Position numbers and translations under genes: made by a program. Positions 1-9,777 of a DNA stretch of 64,000 nt are shown in pieces; positions within the stretch are counted from its first letter, which is position 1, and each line of letters opens with the position of its first letter. Source of the stretch: Cordilura impudica (Eukaryota > Arthropoda > Insecta > Diptera > Scathophagidae); the NCBI GenBank assembly GCA_963682025.1, contig OY821522.1, positions 23,126,154 to 23,190,153 on the forward strand, read 5' to 3'. The notes below the pieces were generated by a model. That model was not told the origin of the DNA and did no database searches. It was given only the letters and a program-made list of their open reading frames with translations.

Positions 1-103
1 TGTCAACAAGTACTTTAAATAAGTAAAAACATGTATAATCGGGGACACACTGACGTTGTTTATTTCGAGTAGGCATAAACAACAACCACAACATTAAACA
101 TGA

Positions 104-646
104 TTGCATACCAGCTACACATCGAACGACAAGAAAAACAGAGAAGCAGTTAGGTATAAGCTAAATACCATTGCGTACATACATATACGACAGCAGACAA
201 TGAGAGCGATCAAACTCAAACTAGAGGTATATATAGAAAACCAACCACCATCGAAGTTTAATTTCATCGTAACCATCAACAAGCGTACAACAGCAACCAA
301 AACAACAGAGTGCATAATGAGACCAACAACTGCCGATAAACCCAAGGTGGAACGCGAGCCCATCGTACGGCTTCGCCGATTGAGACCCGAAGAGGTGGCA
401 GCCATCATCCCAGAAGATGTCATATCAATAAGTGACAGCGACGAAGGCTCGATACAGCATGAGGTGAGCGACACCGACTACAGCCCTTCGGACGTAAGTG
501 CCGGCCCGATACTGTCTTCCCAGTCCACGGTAGAGTGGAACCCCCCCAACCGGAGAATGGGGAAATTAGGAACTTTTCACCTCATCCCAATCAACAACAA
601 GAGGCGATGGCAACGATGCGCGGTTATATTTCGCTTGCCAAATTGA
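104..646 (+). CDS. Unrecognised open frame in LTR3 retrotransposon internal region
   Basis: The frame opens just after a TGA at 101-103 and runs 180 codons; its first possible ATG is internal. The last two thirds are acidic and serine-rich, with a run reading ISISDSDEGS and the segment PIVRLRRLRPEEVAAIIPED. I do not recognise the protein. Around a run of seven C (541-547) and up to 646 the protein-like signal passes to another frame, which opens at 570 and continues to 1217, so the two are probably one coding region separated by a frameshift or a splice. It could be the 3' accessory gene of the retrotransposon; no function can be claimed. Confidence 0.4.
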   Translation: MHTSYTSNDKKNREAVRYKLNTIAYIHIRQQTMRAIKLKLEVYIENQPPSKFNFIVTINKRTTATKTTECIMRPTTADKPKVEREPIVRLRRLRPEEVAAIIPEDVISISDSDEGSIQHEVSDTDYSPSDVSAGPILSSQSTVEWNPPNRRMGKLGTFHLIPINNKRRWQRCAVIFRLPN

Positions 647-1217
647 TCGCTACATTCGCCAGCGGGGTAACACGGTTCAATACATTGCCAATCTGGGGAT
701 CACCTGGACCCTACATGAACCTGATAGCGAGGGGGAACCCGACCCCGGCCCACTGATGGATGAACCGGTTTCACCGAAGCGACTAAATATAGAACAAACC
801 CAAGAACAGCCGCCACCGTATCCAGAGGAGGTGGACCCACTCTCCGGCATCATAGGGGATGACCTAGTAATGGAGGACCTTGACGATGATGTCCTGTCCT
901 TAGGAGAAATAAGATGGTCGAGCCTAGAACGGGTCATTCAGCAGGCGCTGGACAATTTCCAGGAAGACGCCCCAACGGCACCGTCAGCAGCGGCAGAAGC
1001 CCAGCCAGAAGGGAACCGTCCAGACCCAGGCCCAAGGAAGAACGTGATGGTGGTGAGGGACGTGGTACCCGAGGAGCTGGAGGCTGATATTCAAAAAGCA
1101 TCACGGCGAAAGGTGCTCTTCCGTCGTGACATAGCTGGAGCCAGCTACCGAGTGCGGGTATCGGCGTCGGGCGATGTGTCCGTCCGCGTTCTTTCCGGAA
1201 GAAGGGAGGAGGTGTGA
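570..1217 (+). CDS. Unrecognised 3'-terminal retrotransposon ORF with a PPPY motif
   Basis: Open from 570 (after TAG at 567-569) to TGA at 1215-1217; the first ATG is at 756, giving 153 codons (MDEPVSPKRLN...). About 15 residues upstream of any decay signal there is QPPPYPEE, a PPxY-type motif that in viral Gag proteins recruits WW-domain ligases. An acidic middle and an Arg/Val-rich end (RRKVLFRRDI, then YRVRVSASGDVSVRV) follow. The stop codon overlaps the first bases of the LTR, which fits the last gene of an LTR element. The 570-755 stretch also reads like protein (ARLYFACQIDRYIRQRGN), so the real start is probably upstream of 756. Product unknown. Confidence 0.45.
   Translation, partial: ELFTSSQSTTRGDGNDARLYFACQIDRYIRQRGNTVQYIANLGITWTLHEPDSEGEPDPGPLMDEPVSPKRLNIEQTQEQPPPYPEEVDPLSGIIGDDLVMEDLDDDVLSLGEIRWSSLERVIQQALDNFQEDAPTAPSAAAEAQPEGNRPDPGPRKNVMVVRDVVPEELEADIQKASRRKVLFRRDIAGASYRVRVSASGDVSVRVLSGRREEV
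1197..1212 (+). other. Polypurine tract before 3' LTR
   Basis: Sixteen purines in a row, ending GGGAGGAGG, lie immediately before the LTR start TGTGAGG. This is the expected position and composition of the plus-strand primer of an LTR retrotransposon, and it fixes the LTR boundary. Confidence 0.7.
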
Positions 1218-1772
1218 GGATACAGCTAGACACACTTACCATCAACCCACACAAACAGGTAGACACCCTTTCTATCAATCATCCAACCATACACACAGCC
1301 ACACACATCAAACATCCCACCCTACACACCGCCACACCATAACCACAGCCACAAGCATTAACCATCAAACCACGCAGCTACACACACTTCCCATCAACCA
1401 TAAACAACGCAACGACATACAGCTACATACCATCCACTCATACGACAACAACACACAGATACATACCATCCACCATCAGACTCATACCGCACGCACACCA
1501 ACTACCAAACATCAAACCCCATGAGAACACGAAAGAGCACACACACGAAACATCAAACATCAAACCAACACGCAACAGAGTTCATTACCCACCCACCGGC
1601 TACACAGACATACAACCAAACCCATTACCTCCGCTTTGTGGTGCTCTCCCATCAAACCTTAGATTCACAGCGTGTGGTTCTACAGACAGCACACAAGCAG
1701 CGATCGACATTCTCTTACGACCATTGAGAGGATGTGGTTGCGACAAAGCGACATGGTTGTAGGAGGACAACA

Positions 1773-1779
1773 TATAAAA
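1773..1779 (+). promoter_or_regulatory. TATA box of LTR3
   Basis: TATAAAA within the LTR, about 560 bases after the LTR start, in a locally GC-balanced context. Transcription would begin around 1800, which would place the hairpin cluster inside the transcript. Confidence 0.5.
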
Positions 1780-1956
1780 GAACGTGCAACGAGCTACGAG
1801 GGCGATTACTTGGATGACCGGCACAGGCAACGCATCGTTAGACTTTTGTTACGATAACGCATCGCTAAAGCTCGACAAGGAAACAAAACGGGACACAAAG
1901 GCGATCGTGAGCATAAAGAAAATTGGTAAGAAAACAGAAGATTTATTTGTATTTAG

Positions 1957-2200
1957 GAGCGGGATTACATCCAGCTCAGAATAGTAGCGAATTACATTCG
2001 CTAGTGGGGAGGGATCACATCCGCCCAAGCGTAGAAGGCAGGATTAACCAAGTGTAGGAGCGGGATTACATCCAGCTCAGTATAGTAGCGGATTACATTC
2101 GCTAGTGGGGAAGGATTATATCAAACCCAAGTTTAGAAGGCAGCAAGTGCAGGGGCCTGAATTACATTCAGCATAGATCAGGGGCGAATTATATTCACCC
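1957..2200 (+). repeat. Cluster of eight short hairpins in LTR3, partly a 101-bp tandem repeat
   Basis: Eight pseudo-palindromes share a core of GGAT or GAAT, a 3-base loop (TAC, CAC or TAT) and ATCC or ATTC. Stems are at 1957-1977, 1985-2003, 2008-2026, 2058-2078, 2086-2104, 2113-2122 (weak), 2157-2171 and 2182-2200. The first three recur as 2058-2122 at a 101-bp period. The flanking arms differ between hairpins but remain complementary, for example TAGCGAAT against ATTCGCTA at 1985-2003 and CTGAAT against ATTCAG at 2157-2171; in the copy at 2086-2104 an A-T pair is replaced by a G-T wobble. Confidence 0.7.
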
Positions 2201-2436
2201 AAACCAAAGTCCACAGGAGCATAGGGTCATTAGGGACAGCGCAAAAACCCGCGACTTCAGCAAGCAGTACGCCGTCGACATCCGGCAGCAACAACAACCA
2301 GGCAACCCCAGTGCCCACCGTATTCCCCCACAAAGTTATTATTATACGGTGAAGTGTATATTGTTCATATTAAAAGACAAATTGAAACCAATAATATTTA
2401 AAAAGAAATACAAGTGAAGTGAAGTGTTTTCCTATA

Positions 2437-2442
2437 AATAAA
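2437..2442 (+). terminator. Polyadenylation signal of LTR3
   Basis: AATAAA in the sequence CTATAAATAAAATTTA near the LTR 3' end, about 70 bases before the LTR terminus, as expected for the end of R. Confidence 0.5.
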
Positions 2443-2515
2443 ATTTAGTGGAAGGACCCTGGAACAGCTGATGCTATCCCGGCTTCAAACCCGGCACAAC
2501 CGGAGGTTCCTTACA

Positions 2516-3505
2516 AGGCTGATAGGCCTATGCGATTCAACTTTCGGCTGATCTTTTCCTGGCTTGGATATCATTTTAACAAGAGAAACTTTCCATTCTA
2601 GGGGATAATATTTTATGCGTAATTTAGCATTGAAGATAAAAAGAATAATTCTTAATGCTAAACGGGGTAACTCTAAAAGCATTTTATTACTGATTTTATC
2701 AACTCCAAATGCTTTTTTAGGGTTTAGTTCAAAAATTGCCCTTTCGACCTCGCGAATCTCAAAACGGGTGGGTACAGCTGTGCCCTGCGGTAAAAATGGT
2801 GGCAACTCAACTCTAACACTTGGATCATTTAGAGTGAAAACATTTTTCAGGTGTTCAACAAACAGCTCTCCTTTCTCAATATCATTTCTTGCCCAACCTC
2901 CGTTTGGTTTTCGTAAAGGAGGCTTACGTACAACAGGTCCTTTTAAATTCTTGGTTGCACGCCATAGGGAGTAGTCTGATTTTGCTGTGGGTTCAAAATT
3001 TTCTAAAGATCTGTTTAATGAGTTGGTTCGCTGTTCTTCGAGTAATATTCGTATTTTGTGCAGTTGCCATTCTCTACGAGCTCTTCGTTTTTCATGAAGG
3101 AGTCGTTCAACGTCAACAGAAAAACCGGAATTATTTCTGGACTGTCGGGCGGGTTTAGTAGAAGGTTGAGCAGGTACTTTGAGATTAGATTCAAAATTTT
3201 TGAGCGAGAGGTTAGTATCATTTTTCGTTCTTAGCGATATGTTTTCTGAGCAATGTGTACTGATAAACTTCTTATACTTCAACCAGTCAGTTCCCTTGCC
3301 TGTTAGTGCTAAATCACCAGTCGGGGGTAGCATTTCCCGAGGGGTAAAAAGGGTAACAATAGTAGGAGTGTGATCAGATGAGAGCTCCAGAGAGGATTCT
3401 ACACGTACAATATTTCTAGCAATATTTTTGTCACTCCAAAATCAATAAGATCTGGTAATTTATTACGGTCTGATGGCCAATATGTCGGTTCTACCTTCAG
3501 TTTTA
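2516..3505 (-). pseudogene. Jockey-type non-LTR retrotransposon, endonuclease C-terminus to start of reverse transcriptase
   Basis: On the minus strand from about 3500 down, a first frame reads TYWPSDRNKLPDLIDFG and then SSDHTPTIVTL, the C-terminal end of an AP-type endonuclease as found in Jockey and related LINEs. A frame change near 3340 leads to a 280-codon stretch ending in the start of the reverse transcriptase: NPKKAFGVDKISNKML, then LVKMISKPGKD and SHRPISL at 2530-2516. There the LTR3 element interrupts it; the rest of the RT must lie left of the window. The 5' side stops abruptly near 3505, so this copy is also 5'-truncated. Not functional. Confidence 0.8.
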
Positions 3506-3854
3506 AATATAGTTATTGGAAATATTTTAGAAAATGATAATTAAATTATCAAAACTAAATGTTCTAGATGAAAATACATTTGATAAATTCTAAAAATTAA
3601 AAACTAATTCTTCTTAGATGTCAATTATACCAATTAAAAAACTAAAAAATTTAAAACTAACAACTAAAATTAAAAAATGAAAAATTAAAAATTTAAAATC
3701 AAAAACTAAAACTAAAAATCTAAAAATTGAAAATCAACATTTAAAAAACTAAAAATTAAAAAATAAAAATCGAAAAGTGAAAATAAAAAATAAAAATCGA
3801 AAATTAAAAAACTGAAATTAAAAATAAAACTTAAGAAAATAAAAGGTGTACAAA

Positions 3855-3910
<56 letters not shown>

Positions 3911-5840
3911 TACGATTAAAGATTTTATAAAATGATTGTTTGAAAAAACATTTTATTATTATTCAATGTATGTATTTAAATCTAAGGTTCATCAAATTTA
4001 TTCTGTTTGTGATTGTTTTTCATTGATATTTTCAAACAAACAAATTTTAATAATGTAAATTCAAAAAATAAAGCTAAATTTTTTTAATACGATTATTTTC
4101 TCAAATGATTATAAAAAATCAATTACTTAGGTAGTATTTTTAACTCAAATATTTCTGTTTTGTTTCAGCAATTTTTGGATATGTAAATGATTTTTTTACA
4201 AAAATTCATTTTGTAAACAAAATATTTTATTAGCTCTTATAAAAAATACCATAAGTAACCAAAGGTAAGACTTTTTTGTATTAAAAATTCGATTTTCATT
4301 TTTCATAAAAATTTTCGAAATAATCGCAACTAAATGGATTTATTTTCACATGTGTAAAGAAAAACTGTACCAAAGAACTTCATATGAATTTTGTTAATAT
4401 GAAAAAAAAAATTCTATAAGAATACAGTAAGTTTTCAATATTTCAATAAATTATTATAGATATATGTTAAAATTATAGTAAATTTAGTTAATTTTGAAGA
4501 TATTTTGTAGGAAGCTTTTATAATTTGGATAGAAAAATGACCATAAAAACTTAAATTTGACTAAATATAAAATTTTTGCTGTCCCTAATCTTGCTAAAAA
4601 CCATTTAAGATTATTTGTATACTTTGTATATGAGTATTCAGTAAGAAAAACGTGATATTGGAAGATATATACAACTTCCTTAATTTAGTCTCTAATATTG
4701 CTTGGAATAATAATTGTAAGAATTTTTTCTTCACGTTCCTAATTTTGTATATTTAATCAAAATTAACTCAAAGTATAAAAGTATTTAAAAAAATGTTTAA
4801 TAAATTAAACTAAAAATTATAAACTAAATAATTAAAAAACTAAAAACAAAAAACTTAAATTAAAAATTGAAAACCTGAAAGCTAAAAAGTTAAATTAAAA
4901 ATTGAAAAGCAAGTTTAAAAAAACTCAAAAAAAAAATTTTTTAAAATAAAACTAAATTTAAAAAACTAAAAATTAAATACTATAAACATAAATTAAAAAT
5001 TGAAAACCTTAAAAATTAAAAAAAAAAATTTAAAAGTAAATATAAAAAATTGAAAAATCAAAAATTAAAAAAACTAAATAAGTGAAAATTTAAAAACTAA
5101 AAGTAAAGTCAAAATTGAAAACCGAAAATTAAAAATATAAAACTAAACATATAAAATATCATAGAAAAACGACTTCATATCAGTGCGCTGTTTCAAAATT
5201 TTTTCTTTGAATTAGTTGTACCTTTAATAAAATTATATAATTTTATAAACGATTCTAGTTATTACAGTATGAAATATCTAAAATATTAACGAATAACAAA
5301 TAGAAACTAACTGAAGGACACAGATCTATAATAAATTAAACTAAAAATTGAAAAAAACTAAAAAACTGAAATTAAAAAACTAAAAACTTGAATTAAAAAT
5401 TGAAAACCTGAAAACTAAAAACTTTAACTAAAAAATTGAAAAGTAAATATAAAAAAATTTTTTAAAAATCGTTAATATTTGAAAAAAATATAAAGATTTG
5501 GTTTGATGTCAAACAAATTTAGTAAATAAATACTAAAGTCTGAAAAGCGATATTTAAATTATGATACTAACGAAAAATTGGGTATAATTAGAACATTTTT
5601 AATTTAGAAAATTTTTTAGTCTAATTTTTATATCTAGGAAAATTTATTAAAGTAGAAAAAAAAATTTTTTTTTTTGTTTAAATTTATATATTGAAAATTT
5701 TTATTAGTGCGGAAAAATTTTTAGTTAAAATTAATATTCGAAAATTTTACTAATGTAGTAAAAATTTTTTTAGTTTAAATTTATATAAGACAAATTTTCC
5801 TTATATTTATAAAAAGTTTTTTTTTTTAATAATAGAGTTA
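3506..5840. repeat. AT-rich low-complexity DNA, degenerate AAAACTAAAAATTAAAA-type repeats
   Basis: No gene is visible. Three blocks (about 3590-3850, 4790-5160 and 5330-5470) are built from short, imperfect repeats of the type aaaactaaaaattgaaaa. The intervening DNA is plain AT-rich sequence with occasional poly-T runs. Origin unknown; it resembles slipped or expanded simple sequence. Confidence 0.6.
3855..3908. repeat. (AAT)n microsatellite
   Basis: About 17 uninterrupted AAT triplets. Simple repeat, expected to be length-variable between individuals. Confidence 0.95.
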
Positions 5841-5847
5841 ACATTAC

Positions 5848-5926
5848 CGCCATATGGTTGTAGTTGTTGAGGCACAGATGAAGCTGCTGCCGCCAGACGC
5901 CGTGGTTGTGTCTCGCAATATGCCAT
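5848..5926 (-). CDS. Candidate first coding exon of an unidentified gene
   Basis: A small GC-richer island in very AT-rich surroundings. On the minus strand an ATG at 5926-5924 opens 26 codons (MAYCETQPRRLAAAASSVPQ then QLQPYG) and runs into G|GTAATG at 5848/5847, a plausible splice donor. Alanine and glutamine richness is common in fly nuclear proteins. The plus strand is also open here (a 46-codon frame from 5853), so the direction is not certain. I do not recognise the protein and see no second exon to the left. It could be a host exon or a captured fragment. Confidence 0.3.
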
Positions 5927-6199
5927 TAAAAAAAATCGGCCATAGCTGCATTAATAACGATATTGTTGCTGATTTCAATACAAAATGTTTATAATTCCTT
6001 AATTTTGTTTTATCAAACAGGTACCCAATATTTTGTGACTTTATTTATTTAAGTTAATTAATATATAGTCTTAGAGAAGAAACAATTAATTTTGATGGAA
6101 TTTTGTAGTATTGCTTATTTGGTTTATCTCAAGAATTTGTTTTTTTTTTAATTTTAATTATACTTTGAACTTTAATATTTTATATTTATAGCACTTTAG
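5927..6199. other. No gene seen
   Basis: AT-rich sequence without recognisable features between the candidate exon and the decayed LTR. Confidence 0.5.
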
Positions 6200-7062
6200 T
6201 TCTTAACTCAATTTAATTTTTAGTTTAGTTTTTTTTTTTTTTTTTAATAATTATAAATTTTGTTTAATTGTTTTATTTTCACCAATTAATCGATTACATT
6301 CAACAATCAACGAAACTTAATTTAAGAATTAAATGATAACTACAAAATATATTTGTTCGATTTTTAAATTTACATTTTTGCTCAGAACGCTTTCTTCAAA
6401 CAGAAAAATTATTAATTAACACAAAATTTTATTTATTCACATGTCCTTTTATGGACATGTTTATTTTAAGTTTCTTACTTTCTAAATTTTGTTTTTTTGA
6501 ACAACCGTCCTTACACTACATTTTAAATTTTAATTCTTCGGAGGTTTTTCCTCAAACTTTACTTTCAATATCTAAACTTCAACTTCCTAAATCAAAATTA
6601 TTTTCTTGCTATTCAACCTACATATCTTCATTCATTCATTTATCTCAAGATAAAAACCTGTTTCAAAAAAAACTCGCAACCAGTCATTGAGACCATTCAC
6701 ACTCATTCATAATACTCTCTAGCATTGAAAACACGCTCACTCATGTAGGACGACGAGAGTACGTGAAATCAATACAAGAACAAAAAAGTGGTTTGACCAG
6801 ACTGACTGCAAAGTTTATGATTGAGTGAATGGACATACAACAATAAAACAGGCAGTTGGTAACAAAAAAACCAACATCAAGTGTTTTATTAAAGTGTACT
6901 GAAAACACAAAATAAACATTTAAACAAATCACATACAGACGAAACGTTATTTTTTTTTCATGCAAAAATTTTGCATGGCAAAAGACATAAATAACGTTTC
7001 GTTTTAATGTGACTTGTATATGCTGTTAAGTACAGTCTTCACCAAAATAAACGGCCGTCACA
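6200..7062 (-). repeat. Decayed LTR2-family LTR fragment
   Basis: On the minus strand it begins TGTGACGGCCGT at 7062, exactly the start of the solo LTR2 copies at 34188, 47436 and 61325. Further in, the stretch 6500-6720 (TTTTAATTCTTCGGAGGTTT, then a region rich in CATTCATTCA) resembles 33740-33990 of the solo LTR. The LTR2 3' end (CCATTACA on the minus strand) is not found to the left, so this copy is truncated. Short open frames here are chance. Confidence 0.5.
6930..7011. repeat. Nested inverted repeat
   Basis: Outer arms CGAAACGTTAT (6940-6950) and ATAACGTTTCG (6991-7001) extend, with gaps, to CACAT and ATGTG. The loop contains a second palindrome, ATGCAAAAATTTTGCAT (6960-6976). Could be a fold-back remnant or a protein-binding site. 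Confidence 0.6.
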
Positions 7063-8237
7063 AAACAGATGATTTTGATTTCCATGAAAGGAAAAATCAA
7101 CTGAAAACGGTCCGATGGGTTTTTAAGGTTTGCCATTTTTAAAACTTTGCCTTGAGTTAAATCTTCTGCATATAAAAAAAGAAACCAAAACAGCAGTTTA
7201 CGCTGTTGGGGTTTTCCAAAACATGGTTCGATATCCATCGTTCGACGGAAAAGATTCCAACACAGAGATTTTTGGTTACTTTAAAAATTCAGTGTATTGG
7301 ATTCTTATATCTAACAGAGACCTTAAACTAGCGATTTTTGTTCCTTTCAAAATTCGGTGGTTTAAGTTCTCTCATTAAACAATGGACATGGACGCAGAGG
7401 TTTTGGGGGACCTTACTAAATTAAAACCGGTGTTTTGAACTCTCTTATCATAAACAAAAAGATTTTATACGGAGGCTTTGTCGGAAATGGGCTTAATACA
7501 GGACTAGCTATAAAATGGTGTCTAGGCTATGTTATGAGATAATGAATGAAGGAAGATTAGCTTAATGTCAAACAAATGTCATAATTAATTAAATTCAATG
7601 GAATATATAGAAAAAATTTTAGAAAATTAAATTGGGTTCTAAAATTAAATTACGCTCAATACAAAAATTCAATTAGGGTTTAAAATTATATGAGGTTCAA
7701 GTCGAACCCACGCAAAAGTTTTAAATATTTTAAATTTTTTCTTCAATAAATTTATCCCCATGTAGTAACCAAAACCAAACCAATTACTACAAAAAAATCA
7801 GTAAGTAAGTATGACCATCCATCAAAAAATAAAAATTTTAAATTTGAGACCTTAATATTTTTTTTTTCGAGTGTTTGCTGATATTTCGTACTATAAAAAT
7901 TGTTTCGGACCGGTTCATTTAGAACGAAGTTCTTGTATTCCGGGAACAACCTTTAAGTATCATAGCAAATTAGAAAATCAATAAAATTAAATTAAATTGG
8001 TGAAGGGTGAACTAAATCTCAAAACCAGTTTCCAATTCGGTCAATTTAAATAGTGATTAACACATATTTAATTGAAATTCCAGAAGTGGAAATACTGGAA
8101 TGAAACTTAGGACAAAAAAAAAAGATGTTAGGGAACAATGGGTGCTTTCCCGGTGCACAGATGTTAAAATTAAAAAAAAATTGTAGTTCCTTTTTAGAAA
8201 AATTATGAATTAAAAAAAATCCGGTCTATTGTTTCGT
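7063..8237. other. No gene seen; probable leader DNA of an LTR2-type element
   Basis: AT-rich sequence without a convincing reading frame. Because it lies between an LTR2-type LTR start (7062, minus) and an LTR2-type primer site (8255-8238, minus), it is most simply the leftover 5' leader of an internally deleted minus-strand LTR2 element. That assignment is inference. Confidence 0.35.
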
Positions 8238-8255
8238 GCCCCACGTTGGGCGCCA
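8238..8255 (-). other. Primer binding site, tRNA-Lys type
   Basis: The minus strand reads TGGCGCCCAACGTGGGGC, which matches the 3' end complement used by retroelements primed with lysine tRNA. It lies four bases from the CCATTACA end of the adjacent palindrome (8260, minus strand), the normal spacing of LTR end and primer site. It suggests that LTR2-family elements are lysine-tRNA primed. Confidence 0.7.
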
Positions 8256-8259
8256 TTTC

Positions 8260-8417
8260 TGTAATGGTGCGGTTTGGTGGAATATTTCGCTTCCTGTTTC
8301 CCTGGGTCTTAACAAGATCCCACCCCTCCGGCGAGCTAGACCCCCTGCCAGCACGTGCGACTCGTTAAGGCTCAGGGAAACAGGAAGCGGAATATTCCAC
8401 CAAACCGCACCATTACA
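8260..8417. repeat. 158-bp palindrome, LTR2 terminus
   Basis: Left arm 8260-8313 (TGTAATGGTGCGGTTTGGTG...) and right arm 8364-8417 (...CCAAACCGCACCATTACA) pair over 54 bases with three mismatches, all of which would be G-U wobbles in RNA. The 50-base loop is GC-rich. The same structure, with a 26-base deletion in one arm, forms the last 130 bases of the solo LTR2 copies (32879-33006 and equivalents). It is either the natural LTR2 3' end or a separate fold-back element that joined that LTR. The loop is in the orientation of a plus-strand LTR, while the primer site beside it is minus-strand. Confidence 0.8.
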
Positions 8418-9753
8418 GAGGCTGACAACTTGTCAAGACTTCCTCAACATAAATTTGAGCAAGAAGACAATGAAAAATATTTTATATTTCACATCAAAGC
8501 TGATAATGTTTTGAATATTGATTTTAAATGCATTTCGCGCGAAATGCATTTATCAAAAGTTTGAGATGCAGTGAAAATGAGCACTATATGCAACCTAAAG
8601 AGTGAGGAGTTCATTGCATATGTGAACAAAAATACAGAACTGACTTTAGATCAAGATTGTTTGCTATGGGGCTATCGAACGGTGATTCCATTGAAATTAA
8701 GACAATACATGCTTGAACAATTACACGACTCACATTTAGGAGTAGTTAAAACAATGGCTTTGGCAAGATCGTATATATGGTGGCCAAAAATAGATAATGA
8801 AATTGAAAACCTAATTAAACAATGTATTCCATGTCAAGAACTACTGCCCAGCCCGAACAAAAGTAAATTGATTCATTGGCATCCTACTGACTCAGTTTGG
8901 AGTAGAATACATATTGATTTTGCAGGACCTATTAGAGGGTATTACTTGTTTGTACATATAGATGCCTATTCTAAATGGGTTGAAGTGTTTAAAACAAAAG
9001 AAATAACATCAAATTTCGTCATTATGAAGCTTCGTAAAACATTTTGTCAGTTTGGAATTGTAAATGCAACCGTAAGTGACTACGGAAGACAACTTGTCTC
9101 CGAAGAAATCTTTATATGCAAATTTACGCGATGGACGTGAGACTAATATTGACTTAATTTTAAATAGATTTTTAATGGTCGTTAGAGTTGCAAAACATTG
9201 TACTACAAATGAATCTCCTGCTATACTGTTTTTAGGCAGATCTATTAGAACTCGCTTTGATTTTATTAAACCACCTCAGATCAAAGAAAATATTTTAGTT
9301 AGTCAGGAAAACAGCAAGAGAAACTATTCAGATAAAATAGATGTAGAATTCAGCGCAAGACAAAAAGTTTCTAAACGTGATTACAAAAACCCAAACAAAG
9401 CAAGTTGGTCTCCGGCAACTATAAATTCACAAATTGGTCCACGCACTTGCAATTGTGTATTTGATCGTAATAATAAATTAATAAAAAGGCGCACTGATCA
9501 GAATAAAACAAATACGCCAGACATCGATGTTGAATCGCAGGATGAAGAAGCCACAAATGAAATCGAGCGTAATTCTCTTGAGAATAGTGATACTACTGAA
9601 TCTCTAAATCGAAATGATTTACTATAAAATTTAAACGATAATGTAAATGAAAATGTAGAAATTGAATCAAATGATTATATTATTTATCCTACAGATCAGT
9701 GGTGTATTCTATTTTTTGATTTTTGGTGTAAGCTTTCTGGTCACCTTTATTAA
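8418..9753 (+). pseudogene. mag-clade gypsy pol: RNase H end and integrase, with internal deletion
   Basis: The stretch starts with ADNLSRLP, the end of an RNase H domain, then after a frame break (8562) runs through the integrase zinc-binding region (HDSHLGVVKTMALARSYIWW, then KQCIPCQEL), the first catalytic aspartate (RIHIDFAGPIRGYYLF) and the second (NATVSDYGRQLVSEE). Between about 9105 and 9130 roughly 80 residues including the catalytic glutamate are missing and the frame changes; the C-terminal part follows (IRTRFDFIKPP, later YKNPNKASWSPATI). After a TAA at 9625-9627 the same frame stays open to 9753. This pattern is typical of mag-type gypsy elements. Dead copy, joined on its left to the LTR2 palindrome. 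Confidence 0.8.
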
Positions 9754-9777
9754 AAAATTAAAACAATTTCTTTTTGT

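Larger units (their letters stand above)
1..2515 (+). mobile_element. LTR retrotransposon, 3' part (internal region plus 3' LTR; 'LTR3')
   Basis: This GC-richer block ends in a purine tract (1197-1212) followed directly by an LTR that begins TGTGAGGATA at 1213 and ends TTACA at 2515, the TG...CA form of LTR termini. To its right the sequence abruptly becomes the minus-strand coding region of a non-LTR retrotransposon, so the right boundary is a true insertion edge. The 5' LTR, gag and pol would lie left of the window. The internal part that is visible carries two unrecognised reading frames. Family unresolved: a long LTR is compatible with several gypsy lineages, but no reverse transcriptase is visible to decide. 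Confidence 0.75.
1213..2515 (+). repeat. 3' LTR of LTR3 element, 1303 bp
   Basis: Begins TGTGAGG and ends CCTTACA. It contains an AC-rich stretch (about 1230-1600), a TATA box at 1773-1779, a hairpin cluster at 1957-2200 and an AATAAA at 2437-2442 followed by a structured GC-rich end (2461-2510). The order fits U3, R and U5. The sequence right of 2515 resumes a non-LTR reverse transcriptase gene. The length is large for an insect LTR. Confidence 0.7.

Noticed and set aside
115..474. Minus-strand frames opposite the LTR3 ORFs (115-474, 677-937, 934-1278)
   Set aside because: No motifs; they run opposite the more protein-like plus-strand frames.
2461..2510. tRNA-like segment (GGCTTCAAACCCGG) at the LTR3 end
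   Set aside because: No cloverleaf could be drawn; it fits a structured U5 end.
5853..5993. Plus-strand 46-codon frame across the GC-richer island
   Set aside because: The minus-strand reading has an ATG and a splice donor; the plus-strand one has no comparable support, though it is not excluded.
6451..6690. 79-codon frame
   Set aside because: It lies in LTR2-like non-coding DNA; the homologous LTRs at 33700 do not keep it open.
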